Of a stretch of DNA of 64,000 nt, positions 7,532-15,680 are shown piece by piece. Position numbers and translations under genes: made by a program. Under the pieces are notes generated by a model, which made no database searches, was not told the DNA's origin, and saw nothing but the letters and a program-made list of their open reading frames with translations. The stretch comes from Candidatus Onthenecus intestinigallinarum. GTDB taxonomy: Bacteria; Bacillota; Clostridia; Christensenellales; Aristaeellaceae. The stretch spans positions 62,001-126,000 of the forward strand of contig DVFJ01000036.1 in assembly GCA_018713325.1 (NCBI GenBank), in the 5' to 3' direction. The first letter of the stretch is position 1. The number at the start of each line of letters is the position of its first letter.

Positions 7532-8812
7532 ATGGATCGAAAGGGGCTCAAAAAGGTCTGCGGCATCATGCTCAGCCTTCTGGTCGTAGCGCTCAACTAT
7601 TCTTCGCCCGTGCAGCGGCTGTTGCAACTTCCGGACGCGCTGGTCCTTCGCGCAGGCGAAGAAACGCACCTGTCGTTCGGGCTGCCACTGCGTGTACAGG
7701 TCGATCAGCCGGACGCGGCCGTCATCTCTTCAGGCGACGAGACGCTGCGGGACGTGGCGGTGACGGGCGTGGAGCTCTCCGCGCTCAGTGAAGGGCAGGC
7801 GCAGGTGCGCCTCTCTCTCTTTGGCGGTTGGCCCTTCAAGAATGTCGACGTGCGCGTCGAGGAGAGCCGGGTGCTTGTGCCGGGCGGGCAGGCCATCGGC
7901 GTGGCGCTGCACACCAGCGGCGTGCTCGTGGTGGGCACGTCCGACCTGGCCGGCGGCGCGGCCAACCCGGCGCAGGAGGCCGGGCTTCAGCCGGGCGACG
8001 TAATCCGCTCGCTGGGCGGACAGGAAGTCGAAAGCGCGCAGCACCTGACGCAACTGGTCAACGCGCATGGCGGGGAGACGGTCGAGATGGTCGTGCAGCG
8101 AACCGGCAAAGAGGTGCGCATGCGCATTGCGCCGGTGCGCGACGCGCTTGACGGCCAGTACCGCCTGGGCGTGTGGGTGCGGGACAGCACAGCCGGCGTC
8201 GGGACGCTTTCCTTTTATGACCCCGAGAGCGGCGCGTTTGGCGCGCTGGGGCACGCAATCACCGACGTGGATACGGGCGAATCGCTGACCGTGCGTGACG
8301 GCGACATCATGCACGCCGACATCGTCGACGTGCTCAAGGGCCAGCGCGGGGAGCCGGGCGAGTTGAAGGGGTCCTTTCTGAAGGAGGGGGAGACGTTCGG
8401 CAGCATCCTGCTCAACAACGCCTTCGGCATTTACGGCCAGAGTGATGAGGCGCTCGTCAATCCGCTCTATCCGCAGGGCCTGCCCGTCGGCTCCCGCCAC
8501 AGCGTGCACGAGGGCAAGGCGAGCATCCTTTCCACGGTGGAGGGTGATACCGTGCGCGAATATGAGGTCGAGATCACGCGCTGCGTCCAGCAGGGCTCGC
8601 CTGCCCAGAAGGGCATGATCCTGCGCGTCACCGATCCGGAGCTGCTGGAGCGTACGGGCGGCATCGTGCAGGGCATGAGCGGCAGCCCCATCCTGCAGGA
8701 CGGGCACATCGTCGGCGCGGTGACGCACGTGTATGTCAACGATCCGACGCAGGGCTACGGCATGTACATCGAGTGGATGCTGGAGCAGGCGAAACAGGCG
8801 AAAGCCGCATAG
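7532..8812 (+). CDS. spoIVB: SpoIVB serine peptidase, forespore signalling
   Basis: Secreted from the forespore into the intermembrane space, where it triggers sigma-K activation (or spore coat/cortex steps in organisms lacking that checkpoint). Order: an N-terminal membrane or signal segment (residues about 9-22), a beta-rich region, a PDZ domain (about residues 120-195, with LQPGDVIRSLGGQEV), and an S55 peptidase domain with GALGHAITDVDTGE (catalytic His region) and GMSGSPILQDG (nucleophile Ser). At 426 residues it is full length. The ATG at 7532 follows GGGAAAGGG; an in-frame ATG at 7505 has no site. spo0A lies 108 bases downstream, the usual pairing. Confidence 0.95.
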   Translation: MDRKGLKKVCGIMLSLLVVALNYSSPVQRLLQLPDALVLRAGEETHLSFGLPLRVQVDQPDAAVISSGDETLRDVAVTGVELSALSEGQAQVRLSLFGGWPFKNVDVRVEESRVLVPGGQAIGVALHTSGVLVVGTSDLAGGAANPAQEAGLQPGDVIRSLGGQEVESAQHLTQLVNAHGGETVEMVVQRTGKEVRMRIAPVRDALDGQYRLGVWVRDSTAGVGTLSFYDPESGAFGALGHAITDVDTGESLTVRDGDIMHADIVDVLKGQRGEPGELKGSFLKEGETFGSILLNNAFGIYGQSDEALVNPLYPQGLPVGSRHSVHEGKASILSTVEGDTVREYEVEITRCVQQGSPAQKGMILRVTDPELLERTGGIVQGMSGSPILQDGHIVGAVTHVYVNDPTQGYGMYIEWMLEQAKQAKAA

Positions 8813-8816
8813 CACG

Positions 8817-8846
8817 GCAGGAATTTTCTGCGCGTGCGGCGAATAT
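8817..8846 (+). promoter_or_regulatory. Sigma-H-type promoter for spo0A
   Basis: GCAGGAATT (8817-8825) and GGCGAATAT (8838-8846), separated by 12 bases. Both elements fully match the sigma-H pattern RnAGGAWWW - N11-12 - RnnGAATWW. The sporulation promoter of spo0A in B. subtilis is sigma-H dependent. TGTCGTA (8850-8856), one base off a 0A box, lies at the predicted start. Confidence 0.65.
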
Positions 8847-8920
8847 CCCTGTCGTATCACGCGACGGTTTGAGGGAAACGGCGTGCGACGTGGGCGCGCC
8901 AGGATGGGGTGAACGCACGA

Positions 8921-9748
8921 ATGAAAGCTCCGTTTCAAATTCTGGTCGCCGTAGGAGACCGGGATTTGTCCGACGACGTATGCGACGCGTTGCTTGCAGA
9001 CGGACGATGGGAGATACTGGATGTCGTGTCGGATGGATCGGACGCGCTGCGCGTGACGGGCGAACGGTTGCCGGACGCCGTGCTGATGGACGTCTATTTG
9101 CCCGGATTGGACTGCCAGGCCTATCTGGAGCGCCTGGCCGCGGGCGCCGTGTCCCGCCTGCCGTTTGTCGCCGCCATGACATGCGCCGGGCTGATGGAAC
9201 ACGCCAGGGCGCGGTTGGCGCAGCGCGCGGACCTGCTCTTTGACAAGCAGGCGCTGGAGGATGGCCTTGGCGCGTTTGCACGGATGCTGACGGAGCAATC
9301 CGTCAGCCGCATCGCATGCGACTCTCTGCGCCGCCGTCAGATCATTGCGGGCAACATGCTGGACCTTGTCGGCATGAGCCATACGCTGCGCGGATTTGGG
9401 TATCTGACGCTGTGCGCCGCCCTCATGTCGGCCGATCCCGTGCTGACCAAGGACCTGCAACATGGAGTGTACCGCATCGTGGCGCAGATGCGCTCGACAA
9501 AGCCCAATCTCGTGGAGCGCTCCATCCGCCATGCGATTGAGCGCGCGCTGGACGGCGCCAAGCCGGGCGTCATCTACAGCATGTTCGGCAATACGATGGA
9601 TGCAAACCGCGGAAAGCCGACCAACAGCGAGACAATCGCCGTGTTGGCCGAAGCCATCCGCAGGGAATTAAAGGACGAAGCGCACGGCGCGGCACAGCCG
9701 GGCCTGCGCATGGATGCGGTCCCCGCCCGGGACGCATCGGAAAGGTGA
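8921..9748 (+). CDS. spo0A: Spo0A, sporulation response regulator with divergent receiver
   Basis: Master regulator of entry into sporulation. The C-terminal DNA-binding domain is unmistakable: GMSHTLRGFGYLTLC, VERSIRHAIERAL, MFGNTMD and GKPTNSETIAVLAEAIR (residues about 140-255). The N-terminal receiver keeps the phospho-acceptor region (VLMDVYLPGLD, Asp at about residue 55), the Thr (AAMTCAG) and a Lys (LLFDKQ). The acidic pair at the first strand is replaced: the segment reads ILVAVGDRD where Bacillus has VCVADDNRE. A polar tail of about 20 residues follows the DNA-binding domain. The ATG at 8921 is preceded by GGGGTG; a GTG at 8909 is possible. Confidence 0.93.
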   Translation: MKAPFQILVAVGDRDLSDDVCDALLADGRWEILDVVSDGSDALRVTGERLPDAVLMDVYLPGLDCQAYLERLAAGAVSRLPFVAAMTCAGLMEHARARLAQRADLLFDKQALEDGLGAFARMLTEQSVSRIACDSLRRRQIIAGNMLDLVGMSHTLRGFGYLTLCAALMSADPVLTKDLQHGVYRIVAQMRSTKPNLVERSIRHAIERALDGAKPGVIYSMFGNTMDANRGKPTNSETIAVLAEAIRRELKDEAHGAAQPGLRMDAVPARDASER

Positions 9749-9754
9749 ATGCAG

Positions 9755-10921
9755 ATGAAGAAGGTCATTCTGATCGTACTGGACAGCGTCGGCATCGGCG
9801 CATTGCCGGATGCAGACCGATATGGCGACGCCGGCGCGCATACGCTGCGCCACGTCGTCAATGCCTGCCACACCCGCCTGCCCAACCTGACGCGGCTGGG
9901 GCTGTGCAACATCGAGGGCGCAGGCTTTGGCACGCCGGACGGTGCGCCCGTGGCGGCCTACGCCCGCATGCGCGAGCGCTCCGCTGGCAAGGACACGACG
10001 ACCGGCCATTGGGAAATCGCGGGCGTGCGGCTGGACCGGCCGTTTCCGACGTTCCCCGACGGATTCCCGGCGGACTTCATGCGGGCCTTTGAGGCGCGCG
10101 TGGGCCGCGGCACGCTGGGCAACCGCCCGGCCTCCGGCACCGCCATCCTGGAGGAGCTGGGCGAGGAGCACCTGCGCACGGGCAAGCTGATTGTATATAC
10201 CTCCGCCGACAGCGTCTTTCAGATCGCCGCGCATGAGGACGTCGTGCCGGTGGAAGAGCTGTACCGCATCTGCGAGACGGCGCGCGAGATGCTCCAGGGC
10301 GAGCTGGGCGTGGGGCGCGTCATCGCCAGGCCGTTTGTGGGCACGCCCGGCGCGTTCGTGCGCACAGGCCGGCGCCGCGACTTTTCCATGCCGCCGCCCC
10401 GCAATCTGCTCGACGCGCTGTCGGAGGCCGGACTCACGGTCTTCGGCGTGGGCAAGATCGAGGACATCTTCGCGCACCGCGGCCTGACGGATTCGAATCA
10501 CGCGAGCGGCAACCCTGCCTGCATCGCGTCCATGCTGCGCACGATGGAGCGCCCCTTCTCCGGCCTGCTGTTCGTCAACCTGGTCGATTACGACATGCTC
10601 TACGGCCACAGAAACGACGTGCAGGGCTACTCCGACGCACTGGAGGCGTTCGACCGGGCGCTGCCGGACGTCTATGACCGCATGGGCCCGGACGACATGC
10701 TCATCATCACTGCCGATCACGGCTGCGATCCGACGCACCCGGGTACTGACCACACGCGCGAGCACACGCCGATGCTGTGCTATCAAAAGTGTGCCGCCAG
10801 GGGCGTGGATCTGGGCACGCGCGAGACGTTCGCCGATATCGGCGCGACGATTCTCGACTTCTTCGGGCTGTCCAATCCCTTTACGGGGGAATCCTTCCTG
10901 AATCAGACGAACGGGAGATGA
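9755..10921 (+). CDS. deoB: Phosphopentomutase
   Basis: Interconverts ribose or deoxyribose 1- and 5-phosphates in nucleoside salvage. It belongs to the alkaline-phosphatase-like superfamily: VLDSVGIGALPDA at the N-terminus (metal-binding Asp), KDTTTGHWEIAG with the phosphorylated Thr near residue 85, and the metal-site pair ADHGCDPT and TDHTREHTPML near residues 320-340. At 388 residues it is full length. The ATG at 9755 is spaced correctly from AAAGGTG; an ATG two codons earlier is also possible. It follows spo0A by a few bases and is coupled to punA, the known deoB-punA salvage pair. Confidence 0.96.
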   Translation: MKKVILIVLDSVGIGALPDADRYGDAGAHTLRHVVNACHTRLPNLTRLGLCNIEGAGFGTPDGAPVAAYARMRERSAGKDTTTGHWEIAGVRLDRPFPTFPDGFPADFMRAFEARVGRGTLGNRPASGTAILEELGEEHLRTGKLIVYTSADSVFQIAAHEDVVPVEELYRICETAREMLQGELGVGRVIARPFVGTPGAFVRTGRRRDFSMPPPRNLLDALSEAGLTVFGVGKIEDIFAHRGLTDSNHASGNPACIASMLRTMERPFSGLLFVNLVDYDMLYGHRNDVQGYSDALEAFDRALPDVYDRMGPDDMLIITADHGCDPTHPGTDHTREHTPMLCYQKCAARGVDLGTRETFADIGATILDFFGLSNPFTGESFLNQTNGR

Positions 10922-10926
10922 AACGC

Positions 10927-11742
10927 ATGGACGAGATGCAAAAGATTCGCACGGCAGCCAAGGCCGTGCAAGAAGCGTGCGGCGGCGCGCAGGTGGGCAT
11001 CATTCTGGGCTCGGGCCTGGGCGATTATGCCGATGCGCTGTCGGGCGCGAAGAAGATCGCCTATCGAGACATTCCGGGCTTTCCGGTGTCGACGGTGGCG
11101 GGACATGCGGGCGAGTGGTACGCGGGCGAGCTGTATGGCAAGCGCGTGTGCATGATGCGCGGCCGCTTCCACTACTATGAGGGATACACGCTCAAAGAGG
11201 TGACGCTGCCGGTGCGCGTGATGCGCGAGCTGGGCGTTGAGACCCTGATCGTCACCAACGCTGCGGGCAGCGTCAACACGGGTTATTGTCCGGGCGACCT
11301 GATGGTCATCAGCGACCTGATCAACATGACGGGCGCCAATCCGCTCTTCGGCGCGAACCTGGACGCGTACGGCCCGCGCTTTCCGGACATGAGCTATGCG
11401 TTCGATCCGGCTCTGCGCCGCCTGGCGGTCGATGCCGCCACAGGCCTGGGCATTCGCGTGCGCGAGGGCGTCTATGCGCAGATGCCCGGCCCCTGCTATG
11501 AGACGCCTGCGGAGATCCGCATGCTGCGCACGCTCGGCGCGGATGCCGTGGGCATGTCCACGGTGCCGGAGGTCATCGTCGCGCGCCACTGCGGCATGCG
11601 CGTGCTGGGCGTCTCGTGCCTGACGAACATGGCCGCCGGGATCCTCGAGCAACCGCTGTCGCACGCGGAGGTCATGGAGACCGGCGAGCGCGTCAAGGGC
11701 GACTTCCGCCGCCTGCTCGACGCGGTCGTCGCGGCGCTGTGA
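10927..11742 (+). CDS. punA: Purine nucleoside phosphorylase
   Basis: Cleaves purine (deoxy)nucleosides with phosphate to base and pentose 1-phosphate, feeding DeoB. It is the trimeric PNP/MTAP type: IILGSGLGDYADAL (phosphate loop), GRFHYYEGY, TLIVTNAAGSVN, MTGANPLFG, AQMPGPCYETPAEIR, VGMSTVPEVIVARH and LTNMAAGI are all present. At 271 residues it is full length. The ATG at 10927 has GGGAG about nine bases upstream; an in-frame ATG at 10918 overlaps the deoB stop but has no spacing for a ribosome site. A terminator follows. Confidence 0.95.
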   Translation: MDEMQKIRTAAKAVQEACGGAQVGIILGSGLGDYADALSGAKKIAYRDIPGFPVSTVAGHAGEWYAGELYGKRVCMMRGRFHYYEGYTLKEVTLPVRVMRELGVETLIVTNAAGSVNTGYCPGDLMVISDLINMTGANPLFGANLDAYGPRFPDMSYAFDPALRRLAVDAATGLGIRVREGVYAQMPGPCYETPAEIRMLRTLGADAVGMSTVPEVIVARHCGMRVLGVSCLTNMAAGILEQPLSHAEVMETGERVKGDFRRLLDAVVAAL

Positions 11743-11762
11743 CGGCTGGCAATCCTTCCTTT

Positions 11763-11793
11763 GTATAAGCAGCCTCCCGCAGCGGGGAAACTA
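11763..11793 (+). promoter_or_regulatory. Sigma-F-type promoter for dacF
   Basis: GTATA (11763-11767), 16 bases, GGGGAAACTA (11784-11793), nine of ten to GGNNANAWTR. The -10 lies inside the punA terminator hairpin. dacF is a known sigma-F target in B. subtilis. Confidence 0.4.
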
Positions 11794-11817
11794 TCCCCAA
11801 ACGCTGCGGGAGGTTTT
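11773..11817 (+). terminator. Terminator after punA
   Basis: CCTCCCGCAGCG (11773-11784) pairs with CGCTGCGGGAGG (11802-11813) around a 17-base loop, followed by four T residues. Confidence 0.75.
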
Positions 11818-11834
11818 GTATCGTGAGGGGCAAG

Positions 11835-12995
11835 ATGCGATTTGCCGCGCTGTGCGTCGCGCTGGCGCTGTTTCCCGGGACCGCGCTCGCTGCGACGCAG
11901 GTGCCGCTGGAGGCGGAGGTGCCGCTGGAGCTGAGCTGCCCGTCCGCCATCCTCATGGAGGCGTCCACTGGACGGGTGATCTTTGAAAAGGATGCGGATG
12001 CACCGCGGCCTGTGGCCAGTGTGACCAAGGTCATGACGATCCTGCTCACGCTCGAGGCGCTGGAGCAGGGGACGATCAGCCTGGACGATCGGGTCGTCGT
12101 CAGCGAAAACGCCGCGGGCATGGGCGGGAGCCAGGCGCTGCTGGATGCGAACAGCGCGTACCGGCTGGAGGATCTGCTCAAGTCGACGATTGTCGCCAGC
12201 GCAAACGACTCCGCCGTGGCGCTGGCGGAGCACATCGCCGGCGCGCAGGAGGTCTTTGTCGCGCGCATGAATGCGCGGGCGCGGGAGCTGGGGCTGGACA
12301 ACACGCACTACGTCAACTGTACGGGCCTGCCTGCTGAAGGGCAATACACGACGGCGCGCGACGTGGCGACGCTCTCGCGCGAACTGGACCGCTTTCCGCT
12401 CTATTACACGTACAGCACGATCTGGATGGACCAGATCACGCACGGGGGCGGGCGCGTGACGGACCTGACGAACACGAACCGGCTGATCCGCTTTTACGAC
12501 GGCTGCGACGGCTACAAGACGGGCTCGACCAACGAGGCGCGCTACTGCGTCTCGGCCACGGCCAAGCGCGGGACGCTGCGCCTGATCGCCGTGGTGCTCG
12601 GCGCGCCGGCCGGGCAGACGCGCTTTGACGAGGCGCGCAAGATGCTCGACTACGGCTTTGCCAACTACCGCATGGCCACGCTTGTGCCGGAAGGGGCGGA
12701 TCTGGACATGCGCGTGGCCGTGCGCCTGGGCACGCGCGACGACGTGGGCGCGGTGGCGGGCGAGGAGATCGCCTTGCTCACCCGCGCAAGCGGCGAAGGT
12801 GCGTTGAACATCGAGGTCGCACTGCCCGAGTCGCTCGACGCGCCGGTCCGTCAGGGCGAGCCGATCGGAGAGATCCGCGTGCTGCAGGATGGCGAGGTCG
12901 TCGCGCGCGCACCGGCCGTGGCAGCCGAGAGCGTCGGCATGCCGGGCATGATCGAATCGCTGCTGCGCATCTTTGAAAACTGGCGCGTGGGGTAA
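11835..12995 (+). CDS. dacF: D-alanyl-D-alanine carboxypeptidase (DacF type)
   Basis: Penicillin-binding protein that trims the terminal D-Ala of peptidoglycan stem peptides; DacF acts on the spore cortex in Bacillus. A signal peptide (MRFAALCVALALFPGTALAA) is followed by the S11 peptidase domain with all three catalytic motifs: SVTK near residue 63, SAND near residue 122 and KTGST near residue 230. The C-terminal beta-domain and a weak amphipathic tail (MIESLLRIFENWRVG) complete it. At 386 residues it is full length. GAGGGG precedes the ATG at 11835. In Bacillus dacF is followed by the spoIIA operon; here it is not. Confidence 0.92.
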   Translation: MRFAALCVALALFPGTALAATQVPLEAEVPLELSCPSAILMEASTGRVIFEKDADAPRPVASVTKVMTILLTLEALEQGTISLDDRVVVSENAAGMGGSQALLDANSAYRLEDLLKSTIVASANDSAVALAEHIAGAQEVFVARMNARARELGLDNTHYVNCTGLPAEGQYTTARDVATLSRELDRFPLYYTYSTIWMDQITHGGGRVTDLTNTNRLIRFYDGCDGYKTGSTNEARYCVSATAKRGTLRLIAVVLGAPAGQTRFDEARKMLDYGFANYRMATLVPEGADLDMRVAVRLGTRDDVGAVAGEEIALLTRASGEGALNIEVALPESLDAPVRQGEPIGEIRVLQDGEVVARAPAVAAESVGMPGMIESLLRIFENWRVG

Positions 12996-13006
12996 AGCGC
13001 GCATGG

Positions 13007-13039
13007 AGCCTGTCCGGCCGGACGCCGGGCGGGCTTTTT
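13007..13039 (+). terminator. Terminator after dacF
   Basis: AGCCTGTCCGGC (13007-13018) pairs with GCCGGGCGGGCT (13024-13035) using two G-U pairs, followed by a run of five T residues. Confidence 0.8.
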
Positions 13040-13054
13040 GCACGCCCTCTTCGG

Positions 13055-13083
13055 TTGCGCATCCGGCCCGGATGCGGTATAAT
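13055..13083 (+). promoter_or_regulatory. Sigma-A-like promoter for the M50 protease-scpAB operon
   Basis: TTGCGC (13055-13060), 17 bases, TATAAT (13078-13083). Confidence 0.6.
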
Positions 13084-13118
13084 AGGATGAAAGCTTTCGC
13101 AAAAAATGGAGGCGTTGG

Positions 13119-13880
13119 ATGTATCTGCTGGAAATGCTGCGGGACGACCCGCTGCGGTTTCTCGACTTTACGCTCTACCGCGTGCCGGCCGTGCTCATCG
13201 CGCTGTGCTGCCATGAGTGGGGGCATGCGTTCGTCGCCTACCTGTGCGGCGACCCGACGGCCAAGCTGATGCACCGCATGACGGTCAATCCGCTGCGGCA
13301 TCTCGATCCCATCGGCACGCTGATGCTCTTCTTCCTGGGCTTTGGCTGGGCCAAGCCCGTGCCGGTCAATCCGTACAACTTCCGCAATCCCCGCTGGGAC
13401 GACTTCAAGGTTTCGATTGCGGGTATTTCGGTCAACCTGATCCTCTTCCTCGTCTGCACGCTTGCGCTCGTGGGGCTGACCTACTATGCTTGGATGCCCG
13501 AGGTGCTGCGCTATTATTCGCTGACCGACCTGATGGGCCTCGACAGCGGCATCGCGCTGAACATCATGTACGGCTACGGCGGCGTCAACGCGGAGTTCAT
13601 GCGCCATCCCGGAGCGCTGCCCGTCATGCGCATGCTGATGCAGATCGCGCAGATCAATCTGAGCATCGCGCTGTTCAACCTCATCCCCGTGCCGCCGCTG
13701 GATGGGTATCACGTGTTCAACGACCTGCTGCTGCGCGGGCGCTGGCACATCACGCCGCGCCAGGCGCAGATCGGCATGGGTCTGGTGATGGCCGTCTCGT
13801 TCCTGACGAACTGGCTGTCCGTCGCGCTCAACTGGGCCGCCGCTTCGATCCAGGCGCTCGTGCTGCGCCCGTTCATGTGA
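13119..13880 (+). CDS. Site-2 protease family membrane metalloprotease (M50)
   Basis: A polytopic zinc metalloprotease that probably cuts a membrane protein within the bilayer. Two signatures are visible: HEWGHAFVAYLCGD (HExxH zinc site) in the first hydrophobic segment near residue 32, and NLIPVPPLDGYHV (the third metal-ligand region, NPxPxLDG-like) near residue 190. Four to five hydrophobic segments span residues about 20-45, 60-80, 100-125, 165-190 and 215-235. It lacks the CBS domain of SpoIVFB and resembles the YwhC-like group. GGAGG stands before the ATG at 13119, and scpA follows nine bases downstream. The substrate is unknown. Confidence 0.88.
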   Translation: MYLLEMLRDDPLRFLDFTLYRVPAVLIALCCHEWGHAFVAYLCGDPTAKLMHRMTVNPLRHLDPIGTLMLFFLGFGWAKPVPVNPYNFRNPRWDDFKVSIAGISVNLILFLVCTLALVGLTYYAWMPEVLRYYSLTDLMGLDSGIALNIMYGYGGVNAEFMRHPGALPVMRMLMQIAQINLSIALFNLIPVPPLDGYHVFNDLLLRGRWHITPRQAQIGMGLVMAVSFLTNWLSVALNWAAASIQALVLRPFM

Positions 13881-13889
13881 GGGGACGAC

Positions 13890-14630
13890 ATGGCCTATAT
13901 CATTCAGCTCAAGCAGTTCGAAGGGCCGCTGGATCTGCTGCTGCACCTGATTTCGCGCGCGCAGATCGACATCTGCGACATCTTCATCTCCGAGATCACC
14001 GAACAATACCTGGAGGCCATGGGCGACATCGCCTCGCTGGACATGGATACCGCCAGCGAGTTTTTGGCCATGGCCGCCACGCTGCTGGAGATCAAGTCCC
14101 GCGCGCTGTTGCCGCGCCCGCCCGAGCCCGAGGAGGAGGGGGAGGAGACGCCCGAGCAGGCGCTCATCCGCCGCCTGACCGAGTACCGCCTCTACAAGGA
14201 GAGCGCCGGGCAGATGAAGGACTTTGAACGGGCCGCGCAGGCGGTCTTTTCCAAGCTGCCCGAAGAGTATCCGCTGCCGCCGCAGACCTATCAGCTGGAG
14301 GGATTGACGCTGGAGGGTCTGGCTGCCGCCATCGAGCGCATCCTGGCCCGCGTCGAGCTGCGCAACGCGCCCGCGCCGTCCGTGCGCTCCATCGCGCGCG
14401 ACAGCTATTCCATCGAGGAGTGCGTGGCGCGCATCTCGCAGCGCATGCGCAGCGGCCCTGCCTACTTTACGGAGCTGTTCAGCGAGCATCCGTGCCGCGA
14501 CGAGGTGATCACCCTGTTCATGGCGCTGCTGGAGCTGCTGCGCCTGGGCAGGCTGCACATCGAGCAACAGCACGTATTTGACGACATTCTGCTGCTTCCG
14601 GGAAGGAGGGAGACGCATGGAGCAGGCTGA
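13890..14630 (+). CDS. scpA: Segregation and condensation protein A
   Basis: Kleisin subunit of the SMC-ScpAB complex that organises and segregates the chromosome. It begins YIIQLKQFEGPLDLLLHLISRAQIDICD, the family hallmark, with EITEQYLEAMG following; the C-terminal winged helix that binds the SMC head is around residues 170-240. The central acidic linker (PEPEEEGEETPEQ) is typical. At 246 residues it is normal in length. GAGGGGAC precedes the ATG. Its end overlaps scpB by 14 bases, so translation is probably coupled. Confidence 0.96.
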   Translation: MAYIIQLKQFEGPLDLLLHLISRAQIDICDIFISEITEQYLEAMGDIASLDMDTASEFLAMAATLLEIKSRALLPRPPEPEEEGEETPEQALIRRLTEYRLYKESAGQMKDFERAAQAVFSKLPEEYPLPPQTYQLEGLTLEGLAAAIERILARVELRNAPAPSVRSIARDSYSIEECVARISQRMRSGPAYFTELFSEHPCRDEVITLFMALLELLRLGRLHIEQQHVFDDILLLPGRRETHGAG

Positions 14631-15168
14631 ACTGCCCAAGATCGTCGAGGCGATCCTGTTCGTATCCGGCGAGCCCGTCGAAACGGCGGAGCTGGAGCGC
14701 GCGCTGGAGGTCACGACGCTGGAGCTGAGCGCGGCGCTGGACGAGCTGGAAAGCGGCTACGACCGCGAGCGCCGCGGGCTGCGCCTGCTGCGCTTCGGCG
14801 GCCACGTGCAGCTGGGCACGCGTTCGGACTATGCGCCCTACATCGAAAAGCTCCTGCAGCCTGTCCAGAAGCAGACGCTCTCGCAGGCCGTCATGGAGAC
14901 GCTGGCCGTCATCGCCTACAAGCAGCCCGTCACGCGCGGCGAGATCGAGGCGGTGCGCGGGGTCAAGTGCGACTATTCCGTGCAGTCGCTGATGAACAAG
15001 CGCCTGATCTGCGAGGTCGGGCGCAAGGAGACGCTCGGACGGCCGATCCTCTACGGGACGACGGATGAGTTTTTGCGCCACTTTGGCATTTCTTCGCTGG
15101 CCGAGCTGCCCACGGTCGACTTCAGCGCGATCGACGCGGCGCTCGCAGGCGATGGGGAAGACGGCTGA
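14617..15168 (+). CDS. scpB: Segregation and condensation protein B
   Basis: Dimeric winged-helix partner of ScpA in the SMC complex. LPKIVEAILFVSGEPVETAELERALEV opens the first winged helix, and ETLAVIAYKQPVTRGEIEAVRGV with DEFLRHFGI marks the second; all are family hallmarks. The protein has 183 residues, full length. The start at 14617 was chosen because AAGGAGGGAG precedes it; an in-frame ATG at 14578 lies deep inside scpA with no site. Confidence 0.95.
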   Translation: MEQAELPKIVEAILFVSGEPVETAELERALEVTTLELSAALDELESGYDRERRGLRLLRFGGHVQLGTRSDYAPYIEKLLQPVQKQTLSQAVMETLAVIAYKQPVTRGEIEAVRGVKCDYSVQSLMNKRLICEVGRKETLGRPILYGTTDEFLRHFGISSLAELPTVDFSAIDAALAGDGEDG

Positions 15169-15202
15169 CGCCACGCAACGCAATCAACGAGGAGGGAAGC
15201 AC

Positions 15203-15658
15203 ATGACCAGGAGACAAAACCCGCTCAGCAAGCCGCAAAGCCAGCTCGTCCTGCTCATCGCGGGCGAGGCGCTCGACTTCGACGCCATATCCGAGGCGCT
15301 CGGTCTGGCGAGCACGGACACCCGGAGAAAGGGAGAGGTCATCAACCGCCTGCCCCTGATTCAGGCCGAGAGCGACGAATGGTACCACGAGGTCGAGCTG
15401 ACGGAGAGCAACGATGTAGACACCGCCATGAACGACCTGCTCGAGACGCTCGCGCAGCATAAAGATAAGCTCGCAGCGATCAAGGAGCGCTATACGATCA
15501 TCCTGCGCATGCACGTCAAGTCCGACTATGCGCGCATCTTCTACCGGCTGATGCCCGACACGCTCGCGCGGCTGGCCAAGACGGGCGTGCCGCTGGAGGT
15601 ATCGGTGCTCTCGTGGGGCCGCATGCCGTTCCAGACCGGCGACGAAGAAGCCAGATAG
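15203..15658 (+). CDS. DUF4279 domain protein
   Basis: A 151-residue soluble protein resembling the DUF4279 family, found in many bacteria and of unknown function. Visible features are LVLLIAGEALDFDAISEALGLASTDTRRKGEV at the N-terminus, EWYHEVEL, and a C-terminal pattern IILRMHVKSD followed by LARLAKTGVPLEVSVLSWG. There are no membrane segments. A strong GAGGAGGG precedes the ATG at 15203. It lies 35 bases after scpB and 23 before mscL, so it may share the operon, but neither neighbour suggests its role. Confidence 0.75.
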   Translation: MTRRQNPLSKPQSQLVLLIAGEALDFDAISEALGLASTDTRRKGEVINRLPLIQAESDEWYHEVELTESNDVDTAMNDLLETLAQHKDKLAAIKERYTIILRMHVKSDYARIFYRLMPDTLARLAKTGVPLEVSVLSWGRMPFQTGDEEAR

Positions 15659-15680
15659 GCGAAAGGCGGAGAAAATCGCT

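Noticed and set aside
11496-14714. 1072-codon minus-strand frame across dacF, the M50 protease and scpA
   Set aside because: It covers several well-supported genes on the other strand and their intergenic regions, and has no recognisable domain.
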